A stretch of DNA of 64,000 nt from Ureibacillus terrenus (GTDB taxonomy: Bacteria; Bacillota; Bacilli; Bacillales_A; Planococcaceae): assembly GCF_006569205.1 (NCBI RefSeq), contig NZ_VIGD01000001.1:173065-237064 (forward strand), given 5' to 3'. The notes below the pieces were generated by a model. The model worked only from the letters and a program-made list of their open reading frames with translations. It did not search any database and was not told the origin of the DNA. Position numbers and translations under genes: made by a program. Below, in pieces: positions 1-8,099 of this stretch (the stretch's first letter is position 1; every line of letters begins with the position of its first letter).

Positions 1-2
1 TC

Positions 3-347
3 CAAATTAAAGGGTTGCAGCAATATGTGAAAGATATCCAATGGCTGCTTTATCCTTTTGCCCTTTTTTTATTGTTTTTTACTTCCACCGTTTTATTGTT
101 TGTCCGAATCTCCATCTATGCGGCGGCTGGAACGGTATTTTTGAAACTTTTGAAACGCCGCGGAGAATATCGGCACATGTGGCGGACAACCTCTTTCGCG
201 ATTACCTGGCCGACGCTGCTTTCCATTCTATTTTCCTTTTTTTCTGTATCTAGTTGGGTTGCAACTTCCATTAATTGCATCATTACCATTTTTCTATTAA
301 TCCTTGCTTCGTTAAAATACCCGAAAACAGAAAAAACGAGGTTCTGA
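3..347 (+). CDS. C-terminal part of a membrane protein, possibly DUF1189 family (cut by window edge)
   Basis: The frame is open from the first bases and ends in TGA at 345-347, so only the last 114 or so residues are present. Long hydrophobic stretches separated by a basic loop (KRRGEYRH) show an integral membrane protein. In Bacillus subtilis yqgA/yqgB-type membrane genes lie on this side of yqfZ and ispG, and DUF1189 proteins are of this kind. Family membership is inferred from context and general appearance; I see no diagnostic motif. The gene ends just before a strong terminator hairpin at 351-390. Confidence 0.5.
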   Translation, partial: QIKGLQQYVKDIQWLLYPFALFLLFFTSTVLLFVRISIYAAAGTVFLKLLKRRGEYRHMWRTTSFAITWPTLLSILFSFFSVSSWVATSINCIITIFLLILASLKYPKTEKTRF

Positions 348-350
348 ATC

Positions 351-390
351 CCTCCTTGCTTCATATAGTGGAGCAAGGAGGTTTTGTTTT
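351..390 (+). terminator. Intrinsic terminator whose 3' arm contains the yqfZ ribosome binding site
   Basis: CCTCCTTGCT (351-360) pairs perfectly with AGCAAGGAGG (372-381) across an 11-nt loop and is followed by GTTTTGTTTT. The 3' arm is also the only Shine-Dalgarno sequence of yqfZ, whose ATG is at 391. The hairpin would therefore both end the upstream transcript and hide the yqfZ start on any read-through transcript. Confidence 0.75.
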
Positions 391-720
391 ATGAGACTTT
401 TTCTATCAATCGCTGTTGTAATCATCATCATTACAGTCATTAAAATAGATTTGACGGAGGGAACTCTTCCGTTGGCAGCTTATTCCGAAACAAAGGAATG
501 CAATGAACAGCTCGCCGTCAAATCTGTGCCGGTCATTACGAAAGAAGGGGATACGGTTCATAGCTTATTGGCCGAATACCCTACCGATGAGAGAATTTCT
601 ATGCCCGAGAGAATGGCAGATTTTTATAAATTCAATCCCCATTTAAAAAAGCAGGCCATCGTACCCGGCGAATTAATCAAAATACCCATTTATTCCAGCA
701 ACGGACCATGCAAAAAATAA
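391..720 (+). CDS. yqfZ: YqfZ-like protein with N-terminal membrane segment and LysM-like domain
   Basis: 109 residues. Residues 2-20 form a hydrophobic signal or anchor. The C-terminal half reads like a LysM fold: GDTVHSLLAEYP, then a helix ending FYKFNPHL, then IVPGELIKIPIY. LysM domains bind glycans of peptidoglycan, so the protein probably sits outside the membrane in the wall. A yqfZ gene lies next to ispG in B. subtilis, as here. The ATG at 391 is 9 nt after AAGGAGG (375-381). The Cys near each end (CNEQ, GPCKK) could form a disulfide; that is inference. Confidence 0.7.
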   Translation: MRLFLSIAVVIIIITVIKIDLTEGTLPLAAYSETKECNEQLAVKSVPVITKEGDTVHSLLAEYPTDERISMPERMADFYKFNPHLKKQAIVPGELIKIPIYSSNGPCKK

Positions 721-732
721 AATGTTTCTTCC

Positions 733-761
733 TTGTCGACACTTTTTTACACTGCTAAAAT
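733..761 (+). promoter_or_regulatory. Likely sigma-A promoter of ispG
   Basis: TTGTCG (733-738) and TAAAAT (756-761) are separated by 17 bp. A short hairpin (AGGTAC with GTACCT, about 772-790) lies between this and the ispG ribosome binding site. Confidence 0.45.
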
Positions 762-811
762 AATGGAAGTGAAGGTACGGGAAAAGTACCTCAAGAAGGA
801 GAGAGTTGTTG

Positions 812-1912
812 ATGAGTGAAATTATTCATCGTTCAAAAACACGTCCGGTACGTGTAGGAAATTTGACTATCGGCGGCAATAATGAAGTCATTGTCCAAAG
901 TATGTGTACTACCAAAACCCATGATGTTGAAGCAACTGTCGCTGAAATATTGCGGCTAGAAGAAGCAGGATGCCAGCTTGTAAGGGTTGCTGTTCCAGAC
1001 GAACGGGCAGCGGCTGCGATTCCTGAAATCAAGAAACGCATCCATATCCCGCTAGTGGCGGATATTCATTTTAACTATAAACTCGCATTAATGGCGATTG
1101 AAAACGGCATCGATAAAGTGCGCATCAATCCCGGGAATATCGGACGCCGTGAAAAAGTGGAAGCCGTTGTAAAAGCGGCAAAAGAAAGAGGGGTCCCAAT
1201 CCGGATTGGTGTCAATGCGGGTTCCTTGGAACGGCATATTTTGGAGAAATACGGCTATCCAACAGCAGATGGCATGATCGAATCTGCTTTGCATCATATA
1301 AGAATACTTGAAGATTTAGATTTCCATGACATTATTGTTTCCATGAAAGCGTCCGACGTCAACCTTGCCATTGAAGCTTATGAAAAGGCTGCCCGCACCT
1401 TCGATTATCCATTGCATCTCGGGATTACAGAATCCGGAACGCTCTTTTCCGGCACAATCAAATCCGCCGCAGGTCTGGGGGCCCTACTTTCAAGGGGAAT
1501 CGGCAACACAATCCGCATCTCCCTTTCAGCGGACCCGGTTGAGGAAGTGAAAGTTGCAAGGGAATTGTTGAAAGCCTTTGGTCTTGCATCCAATATGGCC
1601 ACATTGGTTTCTTGTCCGACTTGCGGACGGATTGAAATTGATTTGATTTCCATCGCCAACGAAATCGAAGAATATATTTCCAAATTAAACGTTCCGTTGA
1701 AAGTCGCGGTTTTGGGTTGCGCGGTCAACGGACCTGGTGAAGCAAGAGAAGCGGATATCGGCATTGCCGGCGCCCGAGGCGAAGGCCTCCTCTTTATGAA
1801 AGGAAAAACCGTGCGCAAGGTGCCGGAAGAAACAATGGTTGAAGAATTGAAAAAAGAAATCGACAAATTGGCGGCAGAGAAATTGGCGGAAAGGGAAAAA
1901 CAACAAATCTAA
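812..1912 (+). CDS. ispG: 4-hydroxy-3-methylbut-2-en-1-yl diphosphate synthase (flavodoxin), GcpE
   Basis: 366 residues. IspG converts MEcPP to HMBPP in the MEP route to isoprenoids, using a [4Fe-4S] cluster. The N-terminal TIM barrel is intact ([30 protein letters not shown]). The C-terminal cluster domain has Cys268 and Cys271 in CPTCGR and Cys303 in [10 protein letters not shown], the expected cluster ligands. ATG 812 is preferred over two in-frame TTG codons at 806 and 809 because AAGAAGGAGAG ends about 8 nt upstream of it. yqfW follows after 18 nt, probably in one transcript. Confidence 0.97.
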   Translation: MSEIIHRSKTRPVRVGNLTIGGNNEVIVQSMCTTKTHDVEATVAEILRLEEAGCQLVRVAVPDERAAAAIPEIKKRIHIPLVADIHFNYKLALMAIENGIDKVRINPGNIGRREKVEAVVKAAKERGVPIRIGVNAGSLERHILEKYGYPTADGMIESALHHIRILEDLDFHDIIVSMKASDVNLAIEAYEKAARTFDYPLHLGITESGTLFSGTIKSAAGLGALLSRGIGNTIRISLSADPVEEVKVARELLKAFGLASNMATLVSCPTCGRIEIDLISIANEIEEYISKLNVPLKVAVLGCAVNGPGEAREADIGIAGARGEGLLFMKGKTVRKVPEETMVEELKKEIDKLAAEKLAEREKQQI

Positions 1913-1930
1913 TTCATTAGGAGGGGTTTA

Positions 1931-2506
1931 ATGAAGCCGGTTAAACCTCGTTTCGGGATCGATATCGACGGAACAGTGACTGCTCCTGATACGTTGATTC
2001 CACATATCAATAAACAGTATAAAACGAATATCGTCCTCGATGATGTCGTTGAATATGATTTTTTGAGCGCATTCCCCCATCCCGTGGATCGGAAAGAGTT
2101 CGCAAGATGGTTTAAAGAAAATGAACCATATCTATACTCTGTAAGCCAAATTGCAAAAGATGCCCAAAGCATTTTGAAAAACTGGCACAAGCAGTATGAA
2201 TTGTATTATATATCCGCCCGTGACAATACTTTATATGATATTACAAAACGGTGGTTTGAACAGCACCAGGTTCCTTATGATCATATTGAACTGATTGGCA
2301 GCCATGATAAATTGGAAGCGGCGAAAAAACACCGCATCGAAGTTTTCTTTGAAGATAAACATGATAATGCGGTGGAACTGGCGGAAGAACTGAAAATTCC
2401 CGTACTTTTATTTGATACCCCGTACAACCGGAAAGCCATTCCGTCAAATGTCATACGGGTGCGGGACTGGAAAGAAGCAAACGAATGGATTATGCGACAT
2501 TTCTAA
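1931..2506 (+). CDS. yqfW: HAD-family 5'(3')-deoxyribonucleotidase-like phosphatase YqfW
   Basis: 191 residues. The nucleophile motif FGIDIDGTVTAPD lies at residues 8-20, with both Asp residues of DxDGT. A central YYISARDN gives the second HAD motif (Ser), and FFEDKHDNAVEL is the acidic motif. Members of this family dephosphorylate nucleoside monophosphates, but the substrate is not evident here. It follows ispG by 18 nt with ribosome site AGGAGGGG and ends at a strong terminator, as expected for the last gene of the ispG transcript. Confidence 0.85.
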   Translation: MKPVKPRFGIDIDGTVTAPDTLIPHINKQYKTNIVLDDVVEYDFLSAFPHPVDRKEFARWFKENEPYLYSVSQIAKDAQSILKNWHKQYELYYISARDNTLYDITKRWFEQHQVPYDHIELIGSHDKLEAAKKHRIEVFFEDKHDNAVELAEELKIPVLLFDTPYNRKAIPSNVIRVRDWKEANEWIMRHF

Positions 2507-2509
2507 GAC

Positions 2510-2553
2510 AATCGCTAGGCTTGTCCGTTTTTTGAACAGCCTAGCGATTTTTT
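2510..2553 (+). terminator. Intrinsic terminator after yqfW
   Basis: AATCGCTAGGCT pairs with AGCCTAGCGATT across about 18 nt, followed by TTTTTTC. The end touches the stop codon of the small opposite-strand gene at 2553. Confidence 0.85.
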
Positions 2554-2702
2554 CATGTTTTCTCACTGTTTATATACAAATCGATGATTCCCCTCACCCA
2601 CCGTTCCACAAATGTTTCAAAGGGTATGCCGTAACGGTTGTAAATATCATGATAGACAAAATAAACCCCTAACTTTTCCAATAATTCATCATTGATTTTC
2701 AT
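2553..2702 (-). CDS. Small hypothetical protein, 49 residues
   Basis: The minus strand carries ATG at 2702, an upstream purine-rich AGAAGGGAAG, and 49 codons to TGA. The product starts MKINDELLEKLGVYF and continues through IYNRYGIPFETFVERW; it is amphipathic, rich in aromatic residues and looks like a compact helical protein rather than a shadow frame. No gene covers the other strand here. It is convergent with yqfW and reaches that gene's terminator. I do not recognise the family. The reading frame is convincing; function is unknown. Confidence 0.55.
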   Translation of the reverse strand: MKINDELLEKLGVYFVYHDIYNRYGIPFETFVERWVRGIIDLYINSEKT

Positions 2703-2818
2703 CAAAACTTCCCTTCTCTTTTAAAATTTAAAGGAATTTTCTAAAAAACCCTAATCCAAAGATGATTTTTTCGTTATCATGGAGAATGATGAATAGTTCG
2801 AACTCTAGGAGGGTATAC

Positions 2819-3319
2819 ATGAGGAAATATCATCTTTTCATTGCAGTGGTTTGTTCCATTTTTTTATTAAGTGGATGCAGCAGTATTAAAGATGCGATTT
2901 CTGGCATTCAAACACAAGCGGAAAAAGCGAAAAGCGGTTTAACGATCGATGCTTTTTCTTTGCGGGAATCTGAAATTGAATACAAGGGTGCTACTTTTAC
3001 GGTGGAAGAATTATTTAAAACTATTCTACGTGATGTCCAATGGGAATATGAAAAAAATCAGGACGAGCATCTTTTGATGGTGAAAGGCACTTGGCAGGAG
3101 CCTCTGTTTGACGATTTGCAGCTGACGGATAAACAAAAAGAGGAACTTTCCACGACAGGGAAAATATTGATTCAATTAATTTTTGAAAATGACCGGCTCA
3201 TCCCCGATCAAACGGCTGTAACAATGAAACTGAAGGAAAAGACGCTTGTGGATGAAAAAGGAGAAGAAATCCTGCATTATTTCTGCGATCTTTACTTAAA
3301 GGAATACAAACAACAATAG
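2819..3319 (+). CDS. Predicted lipoprotein of unknown function
   Basis: 166 residues. The N-terminus is a lipoprotein signal peptide: a basic start (MRKYH), hydrophobic core and lipobox LLSGC with Cys20, so the mature protein is lipid-anchored outside the membrane. The rest is a soluble alpha/beta domain with no motif I know. ATG 2819 is chosen over an in-frame ATG at 2762 because CTAGGAGGG lies directly upstream and because it places the signal peptide at the start. It ends before the shared hairpin at 3378-3412. Confidence 0.75.
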   Translation: MRKYHLFIAVVCSIFLLSGCSSIKDAISGIQTQAEKAKSGLTIDAFSLRESEIEYKGATFTVEELFKTILRDVQWEYEKNQDEHLLMVKGTWQEPLFDDLQLTDKQKEELSTTGKILIQLIFENDRLIPDQTAVTMKLKEKTLVDEKGEEILHYFCDLYLKEYKQQ

Positions 3320-3377
3320 GGCAAATTATCTTTATAAACCAATCGAGTTTGAAAAAACAAATTATTTATCATTCCAG

Positions 3378-3412
3378 AAAAAAATAAAGCTGATGAAAGT
3401 CAGCTTTATTCA
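3378..3412. terminator. Bidirectional terminator between convergent genes
   Basis: AATAAAGCTGA pairs with TCAGCTTTATT around a 6-nt loop. On the minus strand it is followed by a T run and overlaps the stop codon of the esterase gene. It can also serve the lipoprotein gene from the other side. Confidence 0.7.
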
Positions 3413-4044
3413 TTGATTTCTTCAAGAATAAAATGAATAAAATCATGCATATTCTCTGTCGAAACACCATGACCAACAGGGTACGTTTTATATATGACTT
3501 TCGCACCGTTTTTTTCGAAGAAATCTTTGCTCTCCCGGCTCCAGGCGATTGGATAGTCGTAATCATATTCCCCATGGGAAATGAAAACGCTCGTTTCATC
3601 CATATTATGTCTATAATATTGTTCCTTCACAAAATCCGGCAGATAGCCGGACAAAGCCGCACAACCCTTAATTTTATTCCCCATTACCACACATAGGGTC
3701 TGAGCGATCACTGCCCCTTGATTAAAGCCGGCAACAAAAATCTTTTTCGGGTCTAGCCGATATTCGTCTATCGCCTGCAAAATAAAATCTCTTGTTACGG
3801 CGACAACTTTATCAAAAATGTGTTGCGACGGCTTCCCCTCCTCTTCAAATGTATAAAAAGCATATCCGGGGTCATGGGTAATTGGTCCTCTTAAACTGAA
3901 AACATGGCAAACTTCCTGGATTTCCCCAACAATTTGCAGCAAATCTTCTTCATTGCTGCCCAATCCATGAAACAAAAAAATTGCGGGGTTTTGGTTGCGC
4001 TTATTCTTAGGTTCAATATGTTTAAATGTATAAACAGACTGCAT
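3406..4044 (-). CDS. Phospholipase/carboxylesterase-family alpha/beta hydrolase with Asn in place of the nucleophile Ser
   Basis: 212 residues from ATG 4044, which follows GAGGAGG by 6 nt; a longer frame to 4062 has no ribosome site. The fold is that of the Abhydrolase_2 esterases: FLFHGLGSNEEDL for the oxyanion region, a nucleophile elbow, HGEYDYDYP for the acid and GHGVSTEN for the histidine. The elbow reads VAGFNQGAVIAQ, whereas the family norm is GFSQGA, so the catalytic Ser is an Asn (AAT codon). Either the enzyme is inactive as an esterase or it has another role. The gene is otherwise full length and undamaged. Confidence 0.8.
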   Translation of the reverse strand: MQSVYTFKHIEPKNKRNQNPAIFLFHGLGSNEEDLLQIVGEIQEVCHVFSLRGPITHDPGYAFYTFEEEGKPSQHIFDKVVAVTRDFILQAIDEYRLDPKKIFVAGFNQGAVIAQTLCVVMGNKIKGCAALSGYLPDFVKEQYYRHNMDETSVFISHGEYDYDYPIAWSRESKDFFEKNGAKVIYKTYPVGHGVSTENMHDFIHFILEEINE

Positions 4045-4327
4045 TTTACTCCTCCTCTGCAATGCCCGCTCTTCATTTATCTAGCAAATTTTTTTCCAAC
4101 ATATTATTGTCATCATACTTTTTTAACAATTGTAAGTTAGATTTACTATAAAATATTGAAAAAAAACTTCAAAAAATGTCGATAAAATATATCTTTTTTA
4201 TTATTTTTAAAAAATTTGTCTATTCTTTGAAAATTAATTTGGTAAACTATTAATAGAATTATTTTATCAGTAATCATTTATTTTCGGGGGATAATAACAT
4301 AATTTTTTATGCAAAGGGGTGTTGGAA

Positions 4328-4939
4328 ATGTATAGGGAAATCACCGTAGATCGAAGCATCCTGTATATCGAACAATATCATATAGACCAATTTAACAATC
4401 TCGCAAAAAAATATAGCGAATTCAATCATTTTGTAAAAGAAGGGGCACTCAATATCATCGATGCATGGATCATTGCATTTAATATATGGCTGCTATTGCT
4501 TCCCGAAAAATATCATATCATACACTCTGCAGAAAAGACCCTATACTACTCCTCAAATTTCGTTATCTTAAATGCTCTTCAAGAAAATGTCCATTTTAAT
4601 CAGTTAAAAGCGCGCGAAAATCGCCCTGAGTTATTATATTACATCATTTCTCTTCAAATGGCTACAGGTTTGAATCAGTGGATTCTTGATGTAATGAAAA
4701 AAAATCATTTGTCCTATATGGCGGAGCGAAACAAGCACCACATCTATTTTGATTCTCACTTAGGTTCGGAGAAAGAAATTCAACGTTTTTTGGAAGATCA
4801 ATCAAAATTTGTTAAAGCAGCAGTGAAAGAATTAAATTCCACCGATACATTCGATAAAATGATCAAACAGTCCATCGATGAAGCTTATAAGGTCTATAAT
4901 GAATATCGCAGCAAAGCAAAAGAGCCATCCAATTCCTGA
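4328..4939 (+). CDS. Hypothetical protein, 203 residues
   Basis: I do not recognise this gene. ATG 4328 has AAAGGGG 8 nt upstream; in-frame GTG 4319 and TTG 4322 overlap that site and are less likely. The product is helical, hydrophobic in its first half (IIDAWIIAFNIWLLLLPE) and charged at the C-terminus (SIDEAYKVYNEYRSKAKE), with no signal peptide and no cysteines. It is preceded by about 260 bp of very AT-rich DNA without another gene. It stands alone, closed by a hairpin shared with the next convergent gene. Confidence 0.6.
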   Translation: MYREITVDRSILYIEQYHIDQFNNLAKKYSEFNHFVKEGALNIIDAWIIAFNIWLLLLPEKYHIIHSAEKTLYYSSNFVILNALQENVHFNQLKARENRPELLYYIISLQMATGLNQWILDVMKKNHLSYMAERNKHHIYFDSHLGSEKEIQRFLEDQSKFVKAAVKELNSTDTFDKMIKQSIDEAYKVYNEYRSKAKEPSNS

Positions 4940-4952
4940 AGATGGCTCTTTC
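4918..4952. terminator. Bidirectional terminator
   Basis: AAAGAGCCATC (4918-4928) pairs with GATGGCTCTTT (4941-4951). It overlaps the end of the upstream plus gene. The minus side runs into TTTTGCTTTGC. Confidence 0.65.
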
Positions 4953-4959
4953 AAGATGA

Positions 4960-5277
4960 TTATTTATTTTCTAATATGGAAGCCACTTCTGCAATCACTA
5001 CCACATTGTCAATGGTTGGGCTTTCCCCGCCCCCGTTGCCTGGCCGTTTATGCGCTTCCCTGAAGGTTTCACTGTCTCTCCATGCTTTGAAATCCTCCAA
5101 AGTATCCCAATACATGACCACGCTCATTTCATCATAATCTTCAAATTGCTCGCTGACCAGCACTTCCACTTTTCTGAATCCTTTAAAAGTTAACAATGGA
5201 CCGGGTTGGGTAAATCTTGGAGCCATTTTTTTGGCAAAACCTTTTTTCACTTTGATTCGGTTCGTTACAGTATACAT
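4960..5277 (-). CDS. Haem-degrading monooxygenase of the IsdG/HmoA type
   Basis: 105 residues with the antibiotic-biosynthesis-monooxygenase (ABM) fold. The three residues known to act in IsdG-type enzymes are visible: Asn6 (MYTVTN), Trp in FKAW and His in FREAHKR. Such enzymes open the haem ring with an electron donor and release iron in the cytoplasm. A good Fur box lies just upstream, which fits an iron-starvation role. HmoA/HmoB of Bacillus belong to this group; I cannot say which it matches better. Confidence 0.8.
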   Translation of the reverse strand: MYTVTNRIKVKKGFAKKMAPRFTQPGPLLTFKGFRKVEVLVSEQFEDYDEMSVVMYWDTLEDFKAWRDSETFREAHKRPGNGGGESPTIDNVVVIAEVASILENK

Positions 5278-5299
5278 GCATACTACCCCTTCACGTGTT

Positions 5300-5318
5300 G
5301 AGAATGGTTATTATTATC
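5300..5318 (-). promoter_or_regulatory. Fur box upstream of the haem monooxygenase
   Basis: GAGAATGGTTATTATTATC agrees with the classical 19-bp Fur box GATAATGATTATCATTATC at 16 of 19 positions. It lies 23 bp upstream of the start codon. Confidence 0.65.
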
Positions 5319-5406
5319 ATTAATATCATACTTTCTTTTCCACTGCAATTTAATTAATAAATCATTTACGAAAGAACTATACCAGATTAAAAAATCCGCA
5401 AAAAAT

Positions 5407-6357
5407 TCAAGATGAATGACTGATTAACGACTCCAGCAGTTTTAAAGCTTTTTCCTGCCGTATTTTTAGCCTCTGCGCTTCTTCCAATGAAATGAGTTGA
5501 AAACGAATTTTTGAAAAAGGCTGGAGCTGCGCCAGCTTCGGCAAATCTACGGAAACCACCTGCGCGATTTTCGGATAGCCGCCGGTCGTTTGGCAATCAG
5601 CCATCAAGATGATCGGCTGGCCGTTTGGAGGCACCTGGATGGTCCCAAAAGTCACCGCTTCCGATAATAAATTGAATGATTCGATTGTAGCAAGGGGGGC
5701 TTCCCCGATTAAACGATAGCCCATTCGATCGGCGTCTTTTGATACTTTATAGGCATTTTGGAAAAATGCTTTCTTGCTTTCTTCCGTAAATCGGTCGAAT
5801 TCCGTGCCCTTTACGACCCGAATGACAACATCCTGGTGAAAGGAGGGACCGTTTGTTGGCAGTATCCCCCATTTCCCTTTTTGGGACGGCACGGATTCCC
5901 GGACGGGAAGTTCATCCCCCTTTTTCAGAGGACGCCCCTTGAATCCGCCAATCCCTGCACGTATATAAGTGCTGCAGCTATTTAATATTTTTTCGACTTG
6001 AATTCCTCCTTTTATATGCAAATACCCCCTCGCCCCTTCCCGGCAGGAAGACAATTTCAAAATGCTTCCCTTTTCGGCAAACACGGGTTTCCACATCGTG
6101 CATGGCCTATCATTTAAAATGGGCTCGAAATTGGCGCCTGTTAAACAAAATACTGCATTACAGTTGAACCGGACGGTGGGCCCGGCCAAAGTGAATTCCA
6201 AAGCGGCTTGGGGTTGTTGCTGCAACAGCATTTCTCCAATCCTGTAGGATACAGCATCCATGGCTCCCCCGACAATGACGCCATATTGCCGGAATCCGAT
6301 TCTTCCAAGGTCCTGTACCGTTGTCATTAGACCGGGTTTCAGGATCGTCAATGTCAT
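5407..6357 (-). CDS. pxpC: 5-oxoprolinase subunit C (biotin-dependent carboxyltransferase-like, KipA/YbgK)
   Basis: 316 residues. The start MTLTILKPGLMTTVQDLGR and the GGAMDAVSYRIGE segment are the signature of the KipA/PxpC family. The C-terminal LADCQTTGGYPKIAQV motif is also present (here MADCQTTGGYPK). With PxpA and PxpB it forms an ATP-dependent 5-oxoprolinase that opens pyroglutamate to glutamate. Its ATG directly follows the pxpB stop codon, so the two are translated together. Confidence 0.93.
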   Translation of the reverse strand: MTLTILKPGLMTTVQDLGRIGFRQYGVIVGGAMDAVSYRIGEMLLQQQPQAALEFTLAGPTVRFNCNAVFCLTGANFEPILNDRPCTMWKPVFAEKGSILKLSSCREGARGYLHIKGGIQVEKILNSCSTYIRAGIGGFKGRPLKKGDELPVRESVPSQKGKWGILPTNGPSFHQDVVIRVVKGTEFDRFTEESKKAFFQNAYKVSKDADRMGYRLIGEAPLATIESFNLLSEAVTFGTIQVPPNGQPIILMADCQTTGGYPKIAQVVSVDLPKLAQLQPFSKIRFQLISLEEAQRLKIRQEKALKLLESLISHSS

Positions 6358-7068
6358 TTAAGCTTCACCTGCCAGTTCCCTAAATTCTTTTTCCGTAATC
6401 GGAACAAAACGGATCCGATCTCCTGTACGCAACAACGCCGGCGGATTTTGATCCGGAAGAAACAATTGCAAAGGCGTCCGTCCAATAATTTGCCATCCGC
6501 CAGGGGTTTCAAGGGGATAGATGCCCGTTTGCCTGCCTGCTATTCCCACAGATCCCGGCGGAATTTTCAAACGGGGGGTGTCTTTGCGGGGAGTCGCAAT
6601 CCGTTCATCCAGCCCTCCCAAAAATGCAAACCCGGGTGCAAACCCGAGCATATAAACAAGATACTCCTTCCCGCTATGTATCTGAATGACTTGTTGCTCT
6701 GACAAATGATGATAACGGGCAATTTCCTCCAAATCCGGACCATAAATTCCCCCATAACAAACCGGTATTTCAATGATTCGGCTGTTTTCAACCGGCATTT
6801 CCGTTTCTTCATGCAATAAAGCCCGAAGATAGCAAACTATTTTTTCGTAAGGAGAATGTCCTTCCATTTCCCACCCGGCAACTTTCATGACATCATAATA
6901 AACACAAACATTCGTATAGCCGGGCACCATTTCTACGAGACCGTCGACCCAGTTTTTTTCAAGGGTGTACATAAACTTTTTGATCGAGTTATGTACTTCT
7001 TCCGAAATGATATTGCCAAAATAGACCAGCACCGCCTGGTCTCCGAGAGGCTTGAATTGGACAGCCAT
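6358..7068 (-). CDS. pxpB: 5-oxoprolinase subunit B (KipI/YbgJ allophanate-hydrolase-like)
   Basis: 236 residues. It begins with FKPLGDQAVLVYFG, and the C-terminal half carries the family signature GFAPGFAFLGGLDERIATPR and GSVGIAGRQTGIYPLETPGGW. In Bacillus the homologue KipI also inhibits the sporulation kinase KinA; here the tight link to pxpC and pxpA points to 5-oxoproline metabolism. It is divergent from pxpA with 183 bp between the start codons. Confidence 0.93.
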   Translation of the reverse strand: MAVQFKPLGDQAVLVYFGNIISEEVHNSIKKFMYTLEKNWVDGLVEMVPGYTNVCVYYDVMKVAGWEMEGHSPYEKIVCYLRALLHEETEMPVENSRIIEIPVCYGGIYGPDLEEIARYHHLSEQQVIQIHSGKEYLVYMLGFAPGFAFLGGLDERIATPRKDTPRLKIPPGSVGIAGRQTGIYPLETPGGWQIIGRTPLQLFLPDQNPPALLRTGDRIRFVPITEKEFRELAGEA

Positions 7069-7251
7069 GGCTCCGATAGTCCCCCCACTTGATAAAATAG
7101 TAAAAAAATTATATCAAAACAAATGATGATATGTTATATTTTCCATAAATCCATTGAACAACTTCCATTTTTTGTTTATCTTTTCATGACAACTTTTTAA
7201 CATTTCAGTCCAGCCTTTAACAACTTTCATATTAATGAGGGGGTTTTGTTC

Positions 7252-8010
7252 GTGACATCGATTGATTTAAATTGCGATATTGGGGAAGATTTCGGAAGAT
7301 ATACACTCCCGAATCAAAAGGAAATTTTAAAATATGTGACATCCGCCAACATTGCCTGCGGTTTTCATGCCGGAGACCCTTCCGTCATGAGGGAGACGGT
7401 TAAAATGGCGATCGAACACGGCGTAAAAATCGGTGCCCACCCGGGTTTGCCGGATTTGGTCGGATTTGGGCGCCGCGAAATGGCGATCACTTATCAGGAA
7501 GCTTATGACATGGTGGTCTATCAAGTAGGGGCTTTGCAGGCATTTCTGGCCATTGAAGGAGAAAAGATGCAGCACGTAAAACCCCATGGAGCCCTTTATA
7601 ATATGGCGGCAAGAGACCCTGAAATTGCGGAGGCCATCGCGAAAGCGGTATACGACATCTCACCTGACCTGATTTTATTTGGCCTTGCTTCCAGCGAATT
7701 AACAAAAGCGGGAGAAAAAATAGGGCTGACAACAGCTCACGAAGTTTTTGCCGACCGGACATATCAAATGGATGGAACCTTGACTTCCAGAAACAAGCCA
7801 AATGCATTGATTACGGACAAAGATGAAGCCGTACAGCAAGTGGTTAGGATGATCGAAGAAGGCAAAGTCAAATCCCGCCAAGGTGTTGATGTGCATCTGC
7901 GCGCCGATACCGTATGTATTCATGGCGATGGTGAGCATGCGGCAGATTTTGCAAGATATATTAAAGAAGAGCTTCAAAAGAACGGAATAGCGGTGAAGGC
8001 TTTCATTTAA
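7252..8010 (+). CDS. pxpA: 5-oxoprolinase subunit A (LamB/YcsF family)
   Basis: 252 residues. [14 protein letters not shown] near the start, [13 protein letters not shown], and [11 protein letters not shown] are the family motifs and include the likely metal- and substrate-binding Asp and His residues. GTG 7252 is chosen because GAGGGGG (7237-7243) lies 8 nt upstream; an in-frame TTG at 7246 is too close to it. It reads away from pxpBC. A transporter, often found with YcsF genes, is absent here. Confidence 0.93.
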   Translation: MTSIDLNCDIGEDFGRYTLPNQKEILKYVTSANIACGFHAGDPSVMRETVKMAIEHGVKIGAHPGLPDLVGFGRREMAITYQEAYDMVVYQVGALQAFLAIEGEKMQHVKPHGALYNMAARDPEIAEAIAKAVYDISPDLILFGLASSELTKAGEKIGLTTAHEVFADRTYQMDGTLTSRNKPNALITDKDEAVQQVVRMIEEGKVKSRQGVDVHLRADTVCIHGDGEHAADFARYIKEELQKNGIAVKAFI

Positions 8011-8049
8011 ATCCGGTTGAATATTGAAAGACAACTTCTGCATAAAATC

Positions 8050-8084
8050 AAATGCTCCAGCAGTGAACAACCGCTGGAGCATTT
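8050..8084. terminator. Hairpin between pxpA and the TauD-type gene
   Basis: AAATGCTCCAGC pairs with GCTGGAGCATTT around an 11-nt loop, between two convergent genes. The following T-rich stretch is weak on both sides, but the stem is perfect. Confidence 0.65.
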
Positions 8085-8099
8085 CTTCCACGTTCTTCT

